Shown: positions 44,392-53,547, numbered from the stretch's first letter. The stretch is DNA of 64,000 nucleotides from Halomonas urumqiensis (GCF_003028575.1 NZ_PYUD01000001.1:806001-870000); one strand, 5' to 3'. Numbers and translations: made by a program. The notes: generated by a model not told the origin, from the letters alone.

Positions 44392-45531
44392 CGGGTCACT
44401 ATGTCGTGAGGAAATCGCCTGGAGCGCTGACTTGAGGCTTGCCAGGGTGCGCTCGCGCTCGTGCAGCTTCTCGAGACCGAACAGGCCGATACGAAAGCTC
44501 TTGAAATTCTCGCCTTCGTCACACATCAGCGGCACGCCACCGGCGACTTGCAGGCCGGCATCGGCAAAGTCGCCGACGATGCCGGAATCCCTGGTGTAGC
44601 AGACCACCACACCGGGTGACTCGAAGCCGGGGGCGGCCACGCTTCGAAAGCCAAATTCGGCCAACAGGGCACGTACGCCGTTTCCCAGCGCCAACTGTTC
44701 CTCGCGCACCTTGTCGAGCCCGTAGGCCTCGATTTCGCGCATTACATCACGCAGTACCGCCAGGCCATCGGTGGGCAGGGTGGCGTGATAGGCGTGGCCA
44801 CCAGCCTCGTAGGATTCCATGATCGAGAGCCATTTCTTGAGATCGCAGGCGAAGCTCGAGCTCGTGGTTTCATCGATGGTTTCGCGGGCCAGCCTCGAGA
44901 GCATCACCATGGCGCAGCAGGGGGATGCGCTCCAACCCTTCTGGGGGGCGCTGATCAATACATCGACCCCGACATCCTGCATGTTCACCCAGATCGTGCC
45001 GGAAGCGATGCAGTCGAGCACCAACAGCCCACCTTCCTCGTGGATGGCATCGGCGATCTGACGCAGGTAATCATCCGGGAGCATGATGCCAGCCGAGGTC
45101 TCCACATGGGGCAGGAAGACGATGTCGGGTTGCTGGTCGCGGATAGCCTCGACCACCGTCTCGATGGGCGGCGGGGCAAAGGGCGAGGTGGGATCATCCT
45201 CGTCGAGGCGCCGTGCCTTGCGCACATTGATCTCTGCGGGGATCTTGCCCATTTCGAGTATCTGGCTCCAGCGATAGCTGAACCAGCCATTGCGGATCAC
45301 CAGGCAACGCCGCTCCTCGGCAAACTGGCGAGCCACGGATTCCATGCCGAAGGTACCGCTGCCGGGCACGATGACCGCACTGTGCGCATGGTAGACGCGC
45401 TTGAGACTGGCCGAGACGTCGCGCATCACTTCCTGAAAGCGTGCCGACATGTGGTTGAGCGAGCGGTCGGTATAGACCACCGAGTATTCCAGCAGCCCAT
45501 CAGGATCGACATTGGGTAGCAAGCCGGGCAT
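44371..45531 (-). CDS. Class V aminotransferase (alanine/serine-glyoxylate type)
   Basis: A 386-residue PLP enzyme of the class V, serine-pyruvate/alanine-glyoxylate aminotransferase group. The N-terminal segment (LPNVDPDGLLEYSVVYTDRS, then NHMSARFQEVMRDV) and the glycine loop VPGSGTFGME are typical. LVLDCIASG supplies the PLP-pyridine Asp, and the Schiff-base lysine is in ISAPQKGWSASP. The substrate pair is unclear; neighbouring genes (CBS-BON, EamA exporter) do not form an evident pathway. Its last 20 bp are tandemly duplicated downstream. Confidence 0.85.
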   Translation of the reverse strand: MPGLLPNVDPDGLLEYSVVYTDRSLNHMSARFQEVMRDVSASLKRVYHAHSAVIVPGSGTFGMESVARQFAEERRCLVIRNGWFSYRWSQILEMGKIPAEINVRKARRLDEDDPTSPFAPPPIETVVEAIRDQQPDIVFLPHVETSAGIMLPDDYLRQIADAIHEEGGLLVLDCIASGTIWVNMQDVGVDVLISAPQKGWSASPCCAMVMLSRLARETIDETTSSSFACDLKKWLSIMESYEAGGHAYHATLPTDGLAVLRDVMREIEAYGLDKVREEQLALGNGVRALLAEFGFRSVAAPGFESPGVVVCYTRDSGIVGDFADAGLQVAGGVPLMCDEGENFKSFRIGLFGLEKLHERERTLASLKSALQAISSRHSDPVPPDEE

Positions 45532-45642
45532 TTCAGTCTCCGTCGAGTGTCCTATCCTTCGTCATCGAAGGCCTCATCATGACCAGAGCATATTCGTATT
45601 CTTGGCCTCGGGCCAGTCATGGCAAGGCGTGACCGACCCACA

Positions 45643-45712
45643 GGCATGATCCTGGTCATGCCTTTCCCCGTCATGAAGCGGTAAAGGGGCATGATCAGAT
45701 CGGCACTGATCA
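45643..45712. promoter_or_regulatory. Two inverted repeats upstream of the EamA gene
   Basis: GGCATGA-TCCTGG-TCATGCC (45643-45662) and TGATCAG-ATCGGCA-CTGATCA (45692-45712) are perfect 7-bp dyads in the 233-bp region between the divergent aminotransferase and EamA genes. They are candidate operators for an unidentified regulator. Confidence 0.4.
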
Positions 45713-45764
45713 TTAGCCTGCAATCTAGTATCCTGTAAAGGTTCATTCCAACCGGATCCCTTCG

Positions 45765-46688
45765 ATGTCGACGCCCTCACTACCGGCTAGCCCCTTTCCA
45801 CGTTCCCTGGCCATTGGGCTGCTGCTCGGTATGGCGACGCTGTTTGCCGGCAACCATGTGGCGGCACGCGTCACCTTCGACGAGGGTACGGGCTTGCTGC
45901 TGGCCATTGTCGTGCGTTCGGCGGTGGCCATGCTGGCGCTCGCCGGCATGGTGCTGGTGCAGCGCAAAAGGCTGTGGTTGCCACCGGGCACGCGTCGCTG
46001 GCAACTGCTGGTGGGGTGCCTGATCGCCGTGCAGAGCCTTTGCCTCTATTCCGCCGTGGCACGCATTCCGGTAGTGGTCGCGTTGCTTCTGATGAACACC
46101 TTCCCGATTCAGTTGGCCTTGCTGACCTGGGTGCTGGGTGGGCGTCGTCCCACTGCCCGGGCGAGCGTGATCATGGGCATCATCCTGATCGGCCTGGTGG
46201 TGGTACTCGACCTGCCAAGCTGGTTCGCCTCCTCGGATGGTATCGGAGAGGGGTGGCTGGCCGGGGTCGGCTTTGGCCTCGGGGCGGCCGCGGCGTTCTC
46301 CTGTGCGCTGTGGGTGACCGAGCACCGCCTGGCTGGCGTCGGCAGTACCCTGCGAACGCTGCTGACCATGACCACCGTACTTGCGGTGATGATCATTGCC
46401 GGCACGCTCGGGCTGGTGCCTGGTGGGATGGAAACACCGGATACCGCGCGCGGCTGGTGGGGACTCGCGGCCCTGGCGATGCTCTATGGCATCGGCTTCT
46501 CGACGCTGTTCATCTGTGTGCCGCGACTGGACATGGCGCGCAACGCGCCGGCCATGAACATGGAGCCGGTGGCGGCACTGGTGCTCGGTTACCTGATACT
46601 CGGGCAGGCGCTCTCGCCCATCCAGTTGGTGGGAGGTGCCATCGTGCTGGGTGGCATCTTGTTGTTGGGGCTTTCCAGGCGCCCTTAG
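45765..46688 (+). CDS. EamA/DMT-family transporter
   Basis: A 307-residue drug/metabolite transporter with about ten helices in two EamA repeats (first from LAIGLLLGMATLFAGNHVAA, second from WLAGVGFGLGAAAAFSCALWV). The ending MNMEPVAALVLGYLILGQAL then LVGGAIVLGGILLLG is the family's C-terminal signature. It is likely an exporter of amino acids or other small metabolites, but the substrate cannot be assigned. It is transcribed divergently from the class V aminotransferase gene. Confidence 0.88.
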   Translation: MSTPSLPASPFPRSLAIGLLLGMATLFAGNHVAARVTFDEGTGLLLAIVVRSAVAMLALAGMVLVQRKRLWLPPGTRRWQLLVGCLIAVQSLCLYSAVARIPVVVALLLMNTFPIQLALLTWVLGGRRPTARASVIMGIILIGLVVVLDLPSWFASSDGIGEGWLAGVGFGLGAAAAFSCALWVTEHRLAGVGSTLRTLLTMTTVLAVMIIAGTLGLVPGGMETPDTARGWWGLAALAMLYGIGFSTLFICVPRLDMARNAPAMNMEPVAALVLGYLILGQALSPIQLVGGAIVLGGILLLGLSRRP

Positions 46689-46864
46689 TCCGGTGCATCG
46701 GGCGAGCGATCGGGTGATTCAGCGACGTGATGAATGGCGCGTGGCGTCGCAGTCCGGAGACGCTCGGTAGCGCATATTTTCACATTCCTTCGCTTGATCG
46801 GAAGCGCGGCGGGACCCACACTTGGAGGTGTTAGGAAACACTGTTTATTAATAGGAGGTGAACC

Positions 46865-47365
46865 ATGAAACTGGCGATTTCCGCGATGACGCTGGCCCTG
46901 TTCGTCGGTGGTGCACTGGCCTCGACAGCTCAGGCGCAGCAGACCAATTATCCGCAGCCGTATATCGGTGGCGACGCCCTGTTCTGGGAGCTCAACAGAG
47001 ACAACGGCCCGGACCGTGATAGTGTCGGTCTGCGACTCAATGGCGGGTTCAAGTTCAACGACTACTTCGCGGTGGAAGGGCATGTGGCCGGCGGTGGCTC
47101 CGACGGCCCGGCGGAGCTCGATTCACTCGTGGGTGCCTATGCCAAGGGCATCGTACCCATCTCCCAGGAGTTTCGTCTCTACGGGCTGCTGGGGGGGACC
47201 GAAGTGGACCTCGGTGGCGACAGTGACAATGGTGTCTCCTACGGGGCTGGCGCCGAGTTCGACATGTCGCCCAACCTGTCGGTGGGTGCCGACTTGATGC
47301 GCTACCTCGACAAGTCGAACTACGATGTCGACGCGGCAAGCGTTGGCCTGCGCTACCGCTTCTAA
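46865..47365 (+). CDS. Small outer-membrane beta-barrel protein
   Basis: A 166-residue exported protein. A signal peptide with cleavage after AQA leads to an eight-stranded-type barrel (YIGGDALFWELN, VGLRLNGGFKFNDYFAVEG, FRLYGLLGGTEVDL), ending in the aromatic LRYRF that BAM recognises. It is of the general OMP_b-brl / OmpA-like porin class; the specific function is unknown. It is very acidic, as expected for a halophile surface protein. A strong ribosome site (AGGAGGTGA) and an AT-rich leader suggest high expression. Confidence 0.82.
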   Translation: MKLAISAMTLALFVGGALASTAQAQQTNYPQPYIGGDALFWELNRDNGPDRDSVGLRLNGGFKFNDYFAVEGHVAGGGSDGPAELDSLVGAYAKGIVPISQEFRLYGLLGGTEVDLGGDSDNGVSYGAGAEFDMSPNLSVGADLMRYLDKSNYDVDAASVGLRYRF

Positions 47366-47376
47366 TGCATGACCCT

Positions 47377-47416
47377 CAAGGCGCCCCCGTTGCTCGACGG
47401 CACCGGGGGCGCCTTG
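47377..47416 (+). terminator. Hairpin after the outer-membrane barrel gene
   Basis: A perfect 13-bp stem (CAAGGCGCCCCCG / CGGGGGCGCCTTG) with a 14-nt loop, 12 bp past the stop. It is followed by TGTTGG, not a clean T-tract. The following ~190 bp before 47608 show no other feature. Confidence 0.75.
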
Positions 47417-47607
47417 GTGTTGGCGTAAAGTGGGCATCGATAGGCGAGTTGTGCACCATTTCGGTGCGCTGGTCGCCGTGAGCTGGCGATGCGATGTCCG
47501 ATACTGGTGCCAGGGTAGGGCTCGCCGTCTCACCAAGCCCCACTGCCTGGAGAGCTGGCACACCCTGTGCAAGGCAACCCTTACCTACGTCAGCCTCAGG
47601 TGTTGCC

Positions 47608-48531
47608 ATGTCATCCACGGATCGCCCCGATAGCGCGCTGACACCGCGCCTGCTGTTCACCGACCTGGATGGGTCGTTGCTCGATCACCACAGCTATGAC
47701 TGGTCGCCGGCCGCGCCTTGGCTTGCGCGTCTCAAACAGCTCGGTGTGCCGGTGATTCCGGTGACCAGCAAGACCCGCAGCGAAATCTTGCCGTTGCGCC
47801 AGGCACTGGGCCTTGCGGATACCCCCTTCATCGCCGAAAACGGCGCGGTGGCGGGACTGCCTCCCGCCTGGTGCCATGCCCGACTGGATCGCGGCCCGGG
47901 TCCCGATGGCCTGGTGATCAGGACCCTCGGTGTGGATATCGGCTTCATTCGCAAGCGGATTTCGGTGTGGCGGACCCGCCTGGATGCGCGGTTCACCACC
48001 ATGAGCGAGATGTCACTGGACGAACTCAGCGACTTCACCGGCCTTAGCGAGGCAGAGGCGAGGCTTGCGCGACTGCGCGAGGGCAGCGAGCCGCTGATCT
48101 GGGACGACAATGACGAGCGCCTCGCGGCCTTTCGCCAGGGGCTGGCCGGCGATGGCCTGTGCCTGGTGCGCGGCGGACGCTTCTGGCATGTCACTGGTGA
48201 GTCGCACAAGGGCAGCGCGGTGGCCTGGCTGGTCGAGCGCTTCCAGGCGTTGCGTGGCCAGCGACCACGGACCCTGGCGCTGGGCGATGGCCCCAACGAT
48301 ATCGCCATGCTCGAGGCAGTGGACCAGGCGGTGGTGATTCGCGGTTGTCATGGGCTCGATGTGACGCCGCATCAGTCCGCGCTATATCGCAGTGAGGCCA
48401 CGGGCCCCACCGGCTGGGCCGAGGGGGTGTCCCACTGGTGGGGGCGAGCTGACCGCCGGTTGACGCCGGCGGCGCATCGTCTCCCGACCACCTCCCGCAC
48501 AGTGACGACCGTTCGCGAGGTGGCCGCATGA
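47608..48531 (+). CDS. HAD phosphatase, mannosyl/glucosyl-3-phosphoglycerate phosphatase type
   Basis: A 307-residue HAD-IIB phosphatase of the MpgP/YedP group. Motif I is LLFTDLDGSLLD, motif II TSKTRSE, motif III the ESHKGSAVAWL lysine and motif IV LGDGPNDIAMLE. Family members dephosphorylate mannosyl- or glucosyl-3-phosphoglycerate to the free glycerate glycoside. The gene overlaps the next by 4 bp (ATGA). Because that gene is GpgS-like, glucosyl-3-phosphoglycerate is the likely substrate (inference). ATG 47608 was preferred over the open upstream frame. Confidence 0.85.
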   Translation: MSSTDRPDSALTPRLLFTDLDGSLLDHHSYDWSPAAPWLARLKQLGVPVIPVTSKTRSEILPLRQALGLADTPFIAENGAVAGLPPAWCHARLDRGPGPDGLVIRTLGVDIGFIRKRISVWRTRLDARFTTMSEMSLDELSDFTGLSEAEARLARLREGSEPLIWDDNDERLAAFRQGLAGDGLCLVRGGRFWHVTGESHKGSAVAWLVERFQALRGQRPRTLALGDGPNDIAMLEAVDQAVVIRGCHGLDVTPHQSALYRSEATGPTGWAEGVSHWWGRADRRLTPAAHRLPTTSRTVTTVREVAA

Positions 48532-49748
48532 GCGACTTCCATCAGAACGGCATCGTTACCGACTTTCACAACCTGACCCGCCGCCCGGTCGACGAGCTCG
48601 AGGCGGATCTGGTGCAGTTCGCCAAGCGCCGCCCGATGAGCCTGATTCTGCCATCGCTGTACTCCGAGTTAGAGGGGCCGGCACTGGCAAACATCGTCGA
48701 TCAGATCGCCCGGGTGCCTTATCTCGGCGAGGTGGTGATCGGGCTCGATCGTGCCGACCGCGAGCAGTTTCTGCATGCCCGTGAGTTCTTCTCCCGGCTG
48801 CCCCAGCACCATCGCATCTTGTGGAACGACGGCCCGCGCCTGCGCGGGCTGGATGATGAACTGGACGCCCAAGGGCTCTCGCCTCAACAGCCAGGCAAGG
48901 GGCGCAACGTGTGGTTCTGCGCGGGTTTCGTGCAGGCCTCGGCGCGCAGCTCGGTGGTGGCGCTGCATGACTGCGACATTCTCACCTACGAACGGGGGAT
49001 GCTGGCCAGGCTGTTCTATCCGGTCGCCCATCCTCACTTCAACTATGAGTTCTGCAAGGGCTATTACCCGCGCATCGCCGAAGGCAAGCTCAATGGCCGG
49101 GTCTCCCGGCTGATGGTCACGCCGCTGCTGCGGGCACTCAAGACGATCCATGGCCCGCTGCCGTATCTCGAATACCTGGATAGCTACCGTTATGCGCTTT
49201 CCGGCGAGTTCTCGATGCGCAGCGAAGTGCTCGATGGCATTCGCATTCCGGCTGACTGGGGGCTCGAGATCGGGGTGCTCTCGGAAGTACACCGCAACTA
49301 TTCCACCAAGCGGCTGTGCCAGGTCGATCTCGCCGATGCCTACGACCACAAGCACCAGCCGGTCTCGGCGGATGACGCAAGCGCCGGGCTCAATCGCATG
49401 AGCCTGGATATCGCCAAGGCGCTGTACCGCAAGTTGGCCACCCAGGGCGTGACGTTCAGCGCCGAGGGCTTTCGCACCCTCAAGGCGACCTACTACCGGA
49501 TGGCCCTGGACCTTATCGAAGCCTACGATCACGACGCGGTGATGAACGGCCTGAGCCTGGACCGCCACAGCGAGGAGCGCGCCGTGGAACTGTTCGCCGC
49601 CAACCTGCTGGAGGCCGGCAGCGCCTTTCTCGACAACCCGGGCGAGCGCCCGTTCATTCCCAGCTGGAACCGGGTACGTGCGGCGATTCCCGACCTGCCT
49701 GAGCGCATGCATGCCGCGGTGGAAGCCGACAACCGCGGCGAGGTCTGA
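48528..49748 (+). CDS. Glucosyl-3-phosphoglycerate synthase-like glycosyltransferase
   Basis: A 406-residue GT-A transferase resembling GpgS (GT81), which transfers glucose from an NDP-glucose to 3-phosphoglycerate. Visible are the nucleotide-sugar region MSLILPSLYSELEGPALANI, EVVIGLDRAD, the DxD-type metal motif LHDCDILTY and the acceptor region EFCKGYYPRIAEGKLNGRVS followed by MRSEVLDGIRIPADWGLEIG. It is paired with the upstream phosphatase for a two-step synthesis of glucosylglycerate, a compatible solute. The convergent GH13_18 gene could degrade it. Confidence 0.85.
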   Translation: MSDFHQNGIVTDFHNLTRRPVDELEADLVQFAKRRPMSLILPSLYSELEGPALANIVDQIARVPYLGEVVIGLDRADREQFLHAREFFSRLPQHHRILWNDGPRLRGLDDELDAQGLSPQQPGKGRNVWFCAGFVQASARSSVVALHDCDILTYERGMLARLFYPVAHPHFNYEFCKGYYPRIAEGKLNGRVSRLMVTPLLRALKTIHGPLPYLEYLDSYRYALSGEFSMRSEVLDGIRIPADWGLEIGVLSEVHRNYSTKRLCQVDLADAYDHKHQPVSADDASAGLNRMSLDIAKALYRKLATQGVTFSAEGFRTLKATYYRMALDLIEAYDHDAVMNGLSLDRHSEERAVELFAANLLEAGSAFLDNPGERPFIPSWNRVRAAIPDLPERMHAAVEADNRGEV

Positions 49749-49775
49749 GCCTGTAATGCCAAGAGACCTGGCTTG

Positions 49776-51632
49776 TCACAGCTGGTTGACCAGCCATAGG
49801 GCGCCATAGGGAGGAAGAGAGGGAGCGAGAGAGGGAGCGAGAGAGGGAGCAAGGCTCGATCCGGGGGCCCATGGCTCGGCCTGGACCAGGTCATGCCAGT
49901 GGCCATTTCGGAGCTCATCGAGGTCGAGTGGTTGAGGCTGGTCGGTGACGTTGTGAATCGCCAGCAGCCGCCGGCCATCCGGCAACGGGCCGCGCTCCAG
50001 CATCAGCAGCGCGGGGGGCGTCTCGACGATGCGCTGGGCGGCATCTGGATGGAAACACGGCTCTTCGCGGCGAATCGCCAGCAGGGTGGTCAGGGCGCCG
50101 AACACGTCGCGGGTGGTGGTACTCGGGTTATCGAGCAGCAGTTCGAGCTCGTGGCGCTGCCAATGTCGCCGGTTGATCGAGCGCAGCCGCCCGCTGCGTT
50201 CCACCCCCTCCAGGTCATTCAATGTGCCGGTCAGCACATGCAGGTACATGGCCGGAATCCCCTTGAGTCCCAGCATCAGTTGCTGGCTGCACAGAAAGCG
50301 CGGTACCTGCCAGTGGTCGGGGCCGCGCCGGGTGCCCTTCATGGCATCGAACCAGGTGATGTTGATCTCGTAGGGACTGTCGCTGCCGTCATCGCGGGTG
50401 CGCATGCTGACGAAGCCGCCGAAGCGGTGCATCAACTCCATCAGCGCCTCGACCTCGTGGGGGGGCAGCCAGCCTTCCAGGGGGCGCACGCCGATGCCGT
50501 CATGGCTGGCGGTGAAGTTCAGGAAGCCGCAGCCGGGTGGCAGGGTCGGCAGGCTGTTGAGCCATGCCGCCAGGGTGCCGGCTTCGCCGCTGGTCAGGGT
50601 ATGCAGCAGCAGCGGCGGCAGCGGGAACTGGTAGACCAGGTGGGCCTCGTCGGGAGACGCGCAGGCATCCTCGCCGGCGGCAGCCGAGAACCGTTCCAGC
50701 CCGAAGTAACTGATGTTCTCCTGATGCGGCACGTTGGTTTCGGTGAGCAGCAGCGTGCCCGGTGCCACATGGTCGACGATGGCGCGTAAAAGCCGCACCA
50801 CCTCATGGGTCTGGGGCAGGTGGATGCAGGGTGTGCCGACCTCCTTCCATAGATAGGCGATGGCATCCAGACGGATGATTCGCGCGCCCTGGCTGATGTA
50901 GAACAGCAGGATGCCGACGAACTCCAGCAGCACATCGGGGTTGGCGAAGTTGAGGTCGATCTGGTCTTCCGAGAAGGTCGCCCACAGGTGACGGGTACCT
51001 CGGCGAGTGGCCACCGGCACCAGCAGGGGCGAGCTGCGTGGTCGTACCACCGCTGACAGATCGGTCTGCGGATCCATCTCGACGAAAAAATCCCGGCCCG
51101 GCTGACTGCCCGTCAGGTAATCGACGAACCATAGCGATTCCCGTGAGACATGATTGAGCACCAGATCCACGGCCAGGTCACCATGGGTGGAAAGTCGCCT
51201 CACATCCGCCCACTCGCCCAACGCAGGATTGACCTCCCGGTAGTGGATCACCGAGAAGCCGTCGTCGCTGCTCCAGGGAAAGAACGGCAGCAGGTGGACG
51301 CCGCTGAAGGTATTGGCCAGACGCTCTCCGAGAAAACCGTCAAGTACCTCGAGCGGCGCCTTGCCATCTTCGAGCAGCGTGTCGCCGTAGGTGATCAACC
51401 ACTGGTCGCGCTCGCTCCACAATGGCGCGGGGTCCAAGTCCTGGCCCGGTTGGCGCTCACCATCGGGGTGCAGCATCGGTGCCTGGTGGGACAGCAGCGT
51501 ATTGAGCCGGCGCATCACCTCATCGGCACGCGGCCCATAAAGGAAGGCCAGATGCTCGTGAGCGCGGCGCTTGAAGGTCACCGCGTCCAGCGGCGTGGCA
51601 ACGGAAGGCATGAAGGGGAGCGCGGAAGCCAT
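49776..51632 (-). CDS. GH13_18 sugar phosphorylase (likely glucosylglycerate phosphorylase)
   Basis: A 618-residue glycoside phosphorylase of the sucrose-phosphorylase subfamily. The catalytic set is present: VDLVLNHVSRES, RIIRLDAIAYLWKE (nucleophile Asp), LLLTETNVPHQEN (acid/base Glu) and FTASHDGIGVR (transition-state Asp). Some family members phosphorolyse glucosylglycerate rather than sucrose. Standing beside a GpgS-like synthase and its phosphatase, this substrate is favoured here. The C-terminus carries three in-frame copies of Ser-Leu-Ala-Pro from a 12-bp tandem repeat, which looks like a recent expansion. Confidence 0.85.
   Translation of the reverse strand: MASALPFMPSVATPLDAVTFKRRAHEHLAFLYGPRADEVMRRLNTLLSHQAPMLHPDGERQPGQDLDPAPLWSERDQWLITYGDTLLEDGKAPLEVLDGFLGERLANTFSGVHLLPFFPWSSDDGFSVIHYREVNPALGEWADVRRLSTHGDLAVDLVLNHVSRESLWFVDYLTGSQPGRDFFVEMDPQTDLSAVVRPRSSPLLVPVATRRGTRHLWATFSEDQIDLNFANPDVLLEFVGILLFYISQGARIIRLDAIAYLWKEVGTPCIHLPQTHEVVRLLRAIVDHVAPGTLLLTETNVPHQENISYFGLERFSAAAGEDACASPDEAHLVYQFPLPPLLLHTLTSGEAGTLAAWLNSLPTLPPGCGFLNFTASHDGIGVRPLEGWLPPHEVEALMELMHRFGGFVSMRTRDDGSDSPYEINITWFDAMKGTRRGPDHWQVPRFLCSQQLMLGLKGIPAMYLHVLTGTLNDLEGVERSGRLRSINRRHWQRHELELLLDNPSTTTRDVFGALTTLLAIRREEPCFHPDAAQRIVETPPALLMLERGPLPDGRRLLAIHNVTDQPQPLDLDELRNGHWHDLVQAEPWAPGSSLAPSLAPSLAPSLPPYGALWLVNQL
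49817..49852. repeat. Three 12-bp tandem repeats at the 3' end of the GH13_18 gene
   Basis: GAGAGGGAGCGA is repeated with the last copy ending in AA. On the coding strand it gives SLAP repeats, in frame, in the linker before the final strand. Confidence 0.92.
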
Positions 51633-52018
51633 GGCGAGTGCCTCGAGTGTGGTCTTCCCTGTTCATGCAGATGGTGTGCCAGGCTGGTGATCATTGACCC
51701 GGTGTGCATTTACCGTGGCACCCACTCAGGCACTGATTCGGGAATTCTTCAGGCTTTCGAACTGGCCAGCGGGCCTATACTGCAAGGGCTTGATAAGCCA
51801 GCAAATGACTTGTCGCGAGGCTGCTCCGTCAACGATATCTATCACGTCATCGCGATTACCTGGGTACAAGTTCAGGTGGCTGATCAGCGCAGTTAGCCTC
51901 ATGCTAGTTGATCTTTACTGGACACGGAGTTGACGCCTGGGATGAAGATGTCGATGTCAGTCGGACGCGTTTGCACGGGCGAAGCGATGAATGAGACCGA
52001 CAAAGGATCAAGCACACG
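51633..52018. other. 386-bp intergenic region without recognisable genes
   Basis: This lies between the divergent GH13_18 and TSUP genes. I find no convincing coding frame, hairpin or tandem repeat. It must hold the promoters of both flanking genes. Confidence 0.6.
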
Positions 52019-52768
52019 ATGACCCTAGAAGTGCTTCTACCCTTTGTTGTCATCGCCGCGATTGCCGGTTACTTCCAGACAGTCACCGGCTTTGGTTTGG
52101 GCATGATCGTGATGGGCGCCACCAGTGGGCTCGAGGTCGCGCCAGTGGCCTCTGTGGCGGCGGTGGTCAGCTTGATGATGCTGGCTAACAGTGCCGTGGC
52201 GCTGCCTGGCAAGCTGAAGCACCTCGACATGTCAGTGATCGTTGCCACGGTTCTTGGCATCGTGCCTGCCGCCGCGGTTGGCGTGCTGTTACTCGATGTC
52301 CTCAGCGCCAGAGCCGCCAGCGTACTGAGTATCGCCCTGGGGCTTTTGGTGTGCATCGGTGGGCTCAGCTTGGTCTTGTGCCCCCGCCAGCGCAAGACAC
52401 TGTCATCACGTGGCAGTTTCTTCATCAGTGGTGTGTTGTCGGGGCTTTGTGGTGGGCTGTTCGGTATCCCCGGACCACCGGTGATATATCAATGCTACCG
52501 CCAACCGCTTCCTGCTGTGGCGATTCGCAACATGCTTATCCTGTTGTTTGCGGTAACGTCGGGGATGCGTACTATCTTCGTTACCCTGCAGGGAACGATG
52601 AATGTCGAGATTCTTGCCCTGACTGCCTGGTCCATCCCGGCTGTGGCGGTGGCGACCTATGCAGGCAGACGCTGGCCACTGCCTGTCTCCCCCGCGGGCA
52701 TGCGTCGACTGGCCTTCGTGACCCTGGTACTGATCGGGGGCGGCTTGATTGCTTCGGAGCTGATCTGA
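52019..52768 (+). CDS. TSUP family permease (TauE/SafE)
   Basis: A 249-residue membrane protein of the sulfite exporter TauE/SafE (TSUP) family with about seven to eight helices. The N-terminal repeat motif GYFQTVTGFGLGMIVMG and its second-half counterpart FISGVLSGLCGGLFGIPGPP are diagnostic. TSUP members move sulfite, sulfoacetate, other organic anions or thiosulfate; the substrate cannot be read off. It is followed, convergently, by two Lin0512-family genes of unknown function. Confidence 0.88.
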   Translation: MTLEVLLPFVVIAAIAGYFQTVTGFGLGMIVMGATSGLEVAPVASVAAVVSLMMLANSAVALPGKLKHLDMSVIVATVLGIVPAAAVGVLLLDVLSARAASVLSIALGLLVCIGGLSLVLCPRQRKTLSSRGSFFISGVLSGLCGGLFGIPGPPVIYQCYRQPLPAVAIRNMLILLFAVTSGMRTIFVTLQGTMNVEILALTAWSIPAVAVATYAGRRWPLPVSPAGMRRLAFVTLVLIGGGLIASELI

Positions 52769-52780
52769 ATGCCTCGCCGT

Positions 52781-52810
52781 GAAGATGAACAAGTGGAAGA
52801 TGAACAAGTG
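52781..52810. repeat. 15-bp tandem duplication after the TSUP gene
   Basis: GAAGATGAACAAGTG is present twice in direct succession, 13 bp after the TSUP stop codon, in non-coding sequence between convergent genes. Confidence 0.92.
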
Positions 52811-52826
52811 GCTCCATCTGGCGTGA

Positions 52827-53201
52827 TCAATTGGCGGAATTGCTGAGCCGCCAGTCACTTGGCGTGATCGGTAGCATGGCGGCTATTGCGGCGTTGGCAA
52901 CCACATGGGTCGTGCCATTTTCCGGGTCATGGACATTGAGCCCACCATGCACGACGTTGACGACGGCGTGGCCGCGAGGCAGTTCGGACGCCACGATATC
53001 GGTATCGACTCGCTCGGGTTGCTGTACTCCGATGGTCACCTGAACCTGCATCTCGCGGTGGTCAATCCCCAGCGAAGAGAACAACACGATGGATGAGTGG
53101 TGCAGGGCGTCCTGCACGGCGCGACAGGCTGCCTTGGTGTAGTCCTCGCCGTAGAGGTCGTTGCCGGTACCCATTTCCAGGATGATTCGACGTTCAGGCA
53201 T
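52827..53201 (-). CDS. Lin0512 family protein (copy 2)
   Basis: A 124-residue protein of the Lin0512 family (function unknown). It shares with its upstream neighbour the pattern MGTGNDLYGEDYTKAACRAV, a central QVQVTIGVQQPERVD, a GGLNV strand and VVANAAIAAM. ATG 53201 is inside the neighbour's end, giving an 8-bp overlap; longer in-frame starts exist but lack similarity. The tandem pair is probably an old duplication whose products may form a hetero-oligomer. Confidence 0.8.
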   Translation of the reverse strand: MPERRIILEMGTGNDLYGEDYTKAACRAVQDALHHSSIVLFSSLGIDHREMQVQVTIGVQQPERVDTDIVASELPRGHAVVNVVHGGLNVHDPENGTTHVVANAAIAAMLPITPSDWRLSNSAN

Positions 53202-53547
53202 GAGTGGGCTCCATATCGAATGACACGATGATGGCGGCATTGGCGATTACGCTGGTGCCACTTCCGTCGGGTTTGGTGATGTCCAGTCCACCCTTGACCA
53301 GCCTGATCGATGGCTGGCCGTAGGGAAAGATGCTCAGCAGGGCTGCCGGGTCGACCTCGTCGGGCGCTTGCACGCCGATTTCGACATCAATCAACATGGC
53401 TTCCTTGGCGAAGCCGAAGGCGTCGGCGACGTTCAGGGCGTTGTGCCACAGAGCATCGCGAATCGCGCGTGCTGCGGCTTCCGTGTAATTTCGGCTGCGG
53501 ATCGACGTTCCCATCCCGAATTGGGTCACCATGCGAGTCTTGGCCAT
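53194..53547 (-). CDS. Lin0512 family protein (copy 1)
   Basis: A 117-residue Lin0512 family protein: FGMGTSIRSRNYTEAAARAI, IDVEIGVQAPDEVDPAAL, GGLDITKPDGSGTSVIANA. It is colinear with the following gene, whose start it overlaps by 8 bp. No enzymatic motif is assigned to the family. The neighbours are a convergent TSUP permease and, upstream, thiC on the same strand, separated by a terminator. Confidence 0.82.
   Translation of the reverse strand: MAKTRMVTQFGMGTSIRSRNYTEAAARAIRDALWHNALNVADAFGFAKEAMLIDVEIGVQAPDEVDPAALLSIFPYGQPSIRLVKGGLDITKPDGSGTSVIANAAIIVSFDMEPTHA

Noticed and set aside
51150-51933. Plus-strand frames in and beyond the GH13_18 5' end
   Set aside because: They are partly antisense to a clear gene, lack ribosome sites and show no family-like motif.
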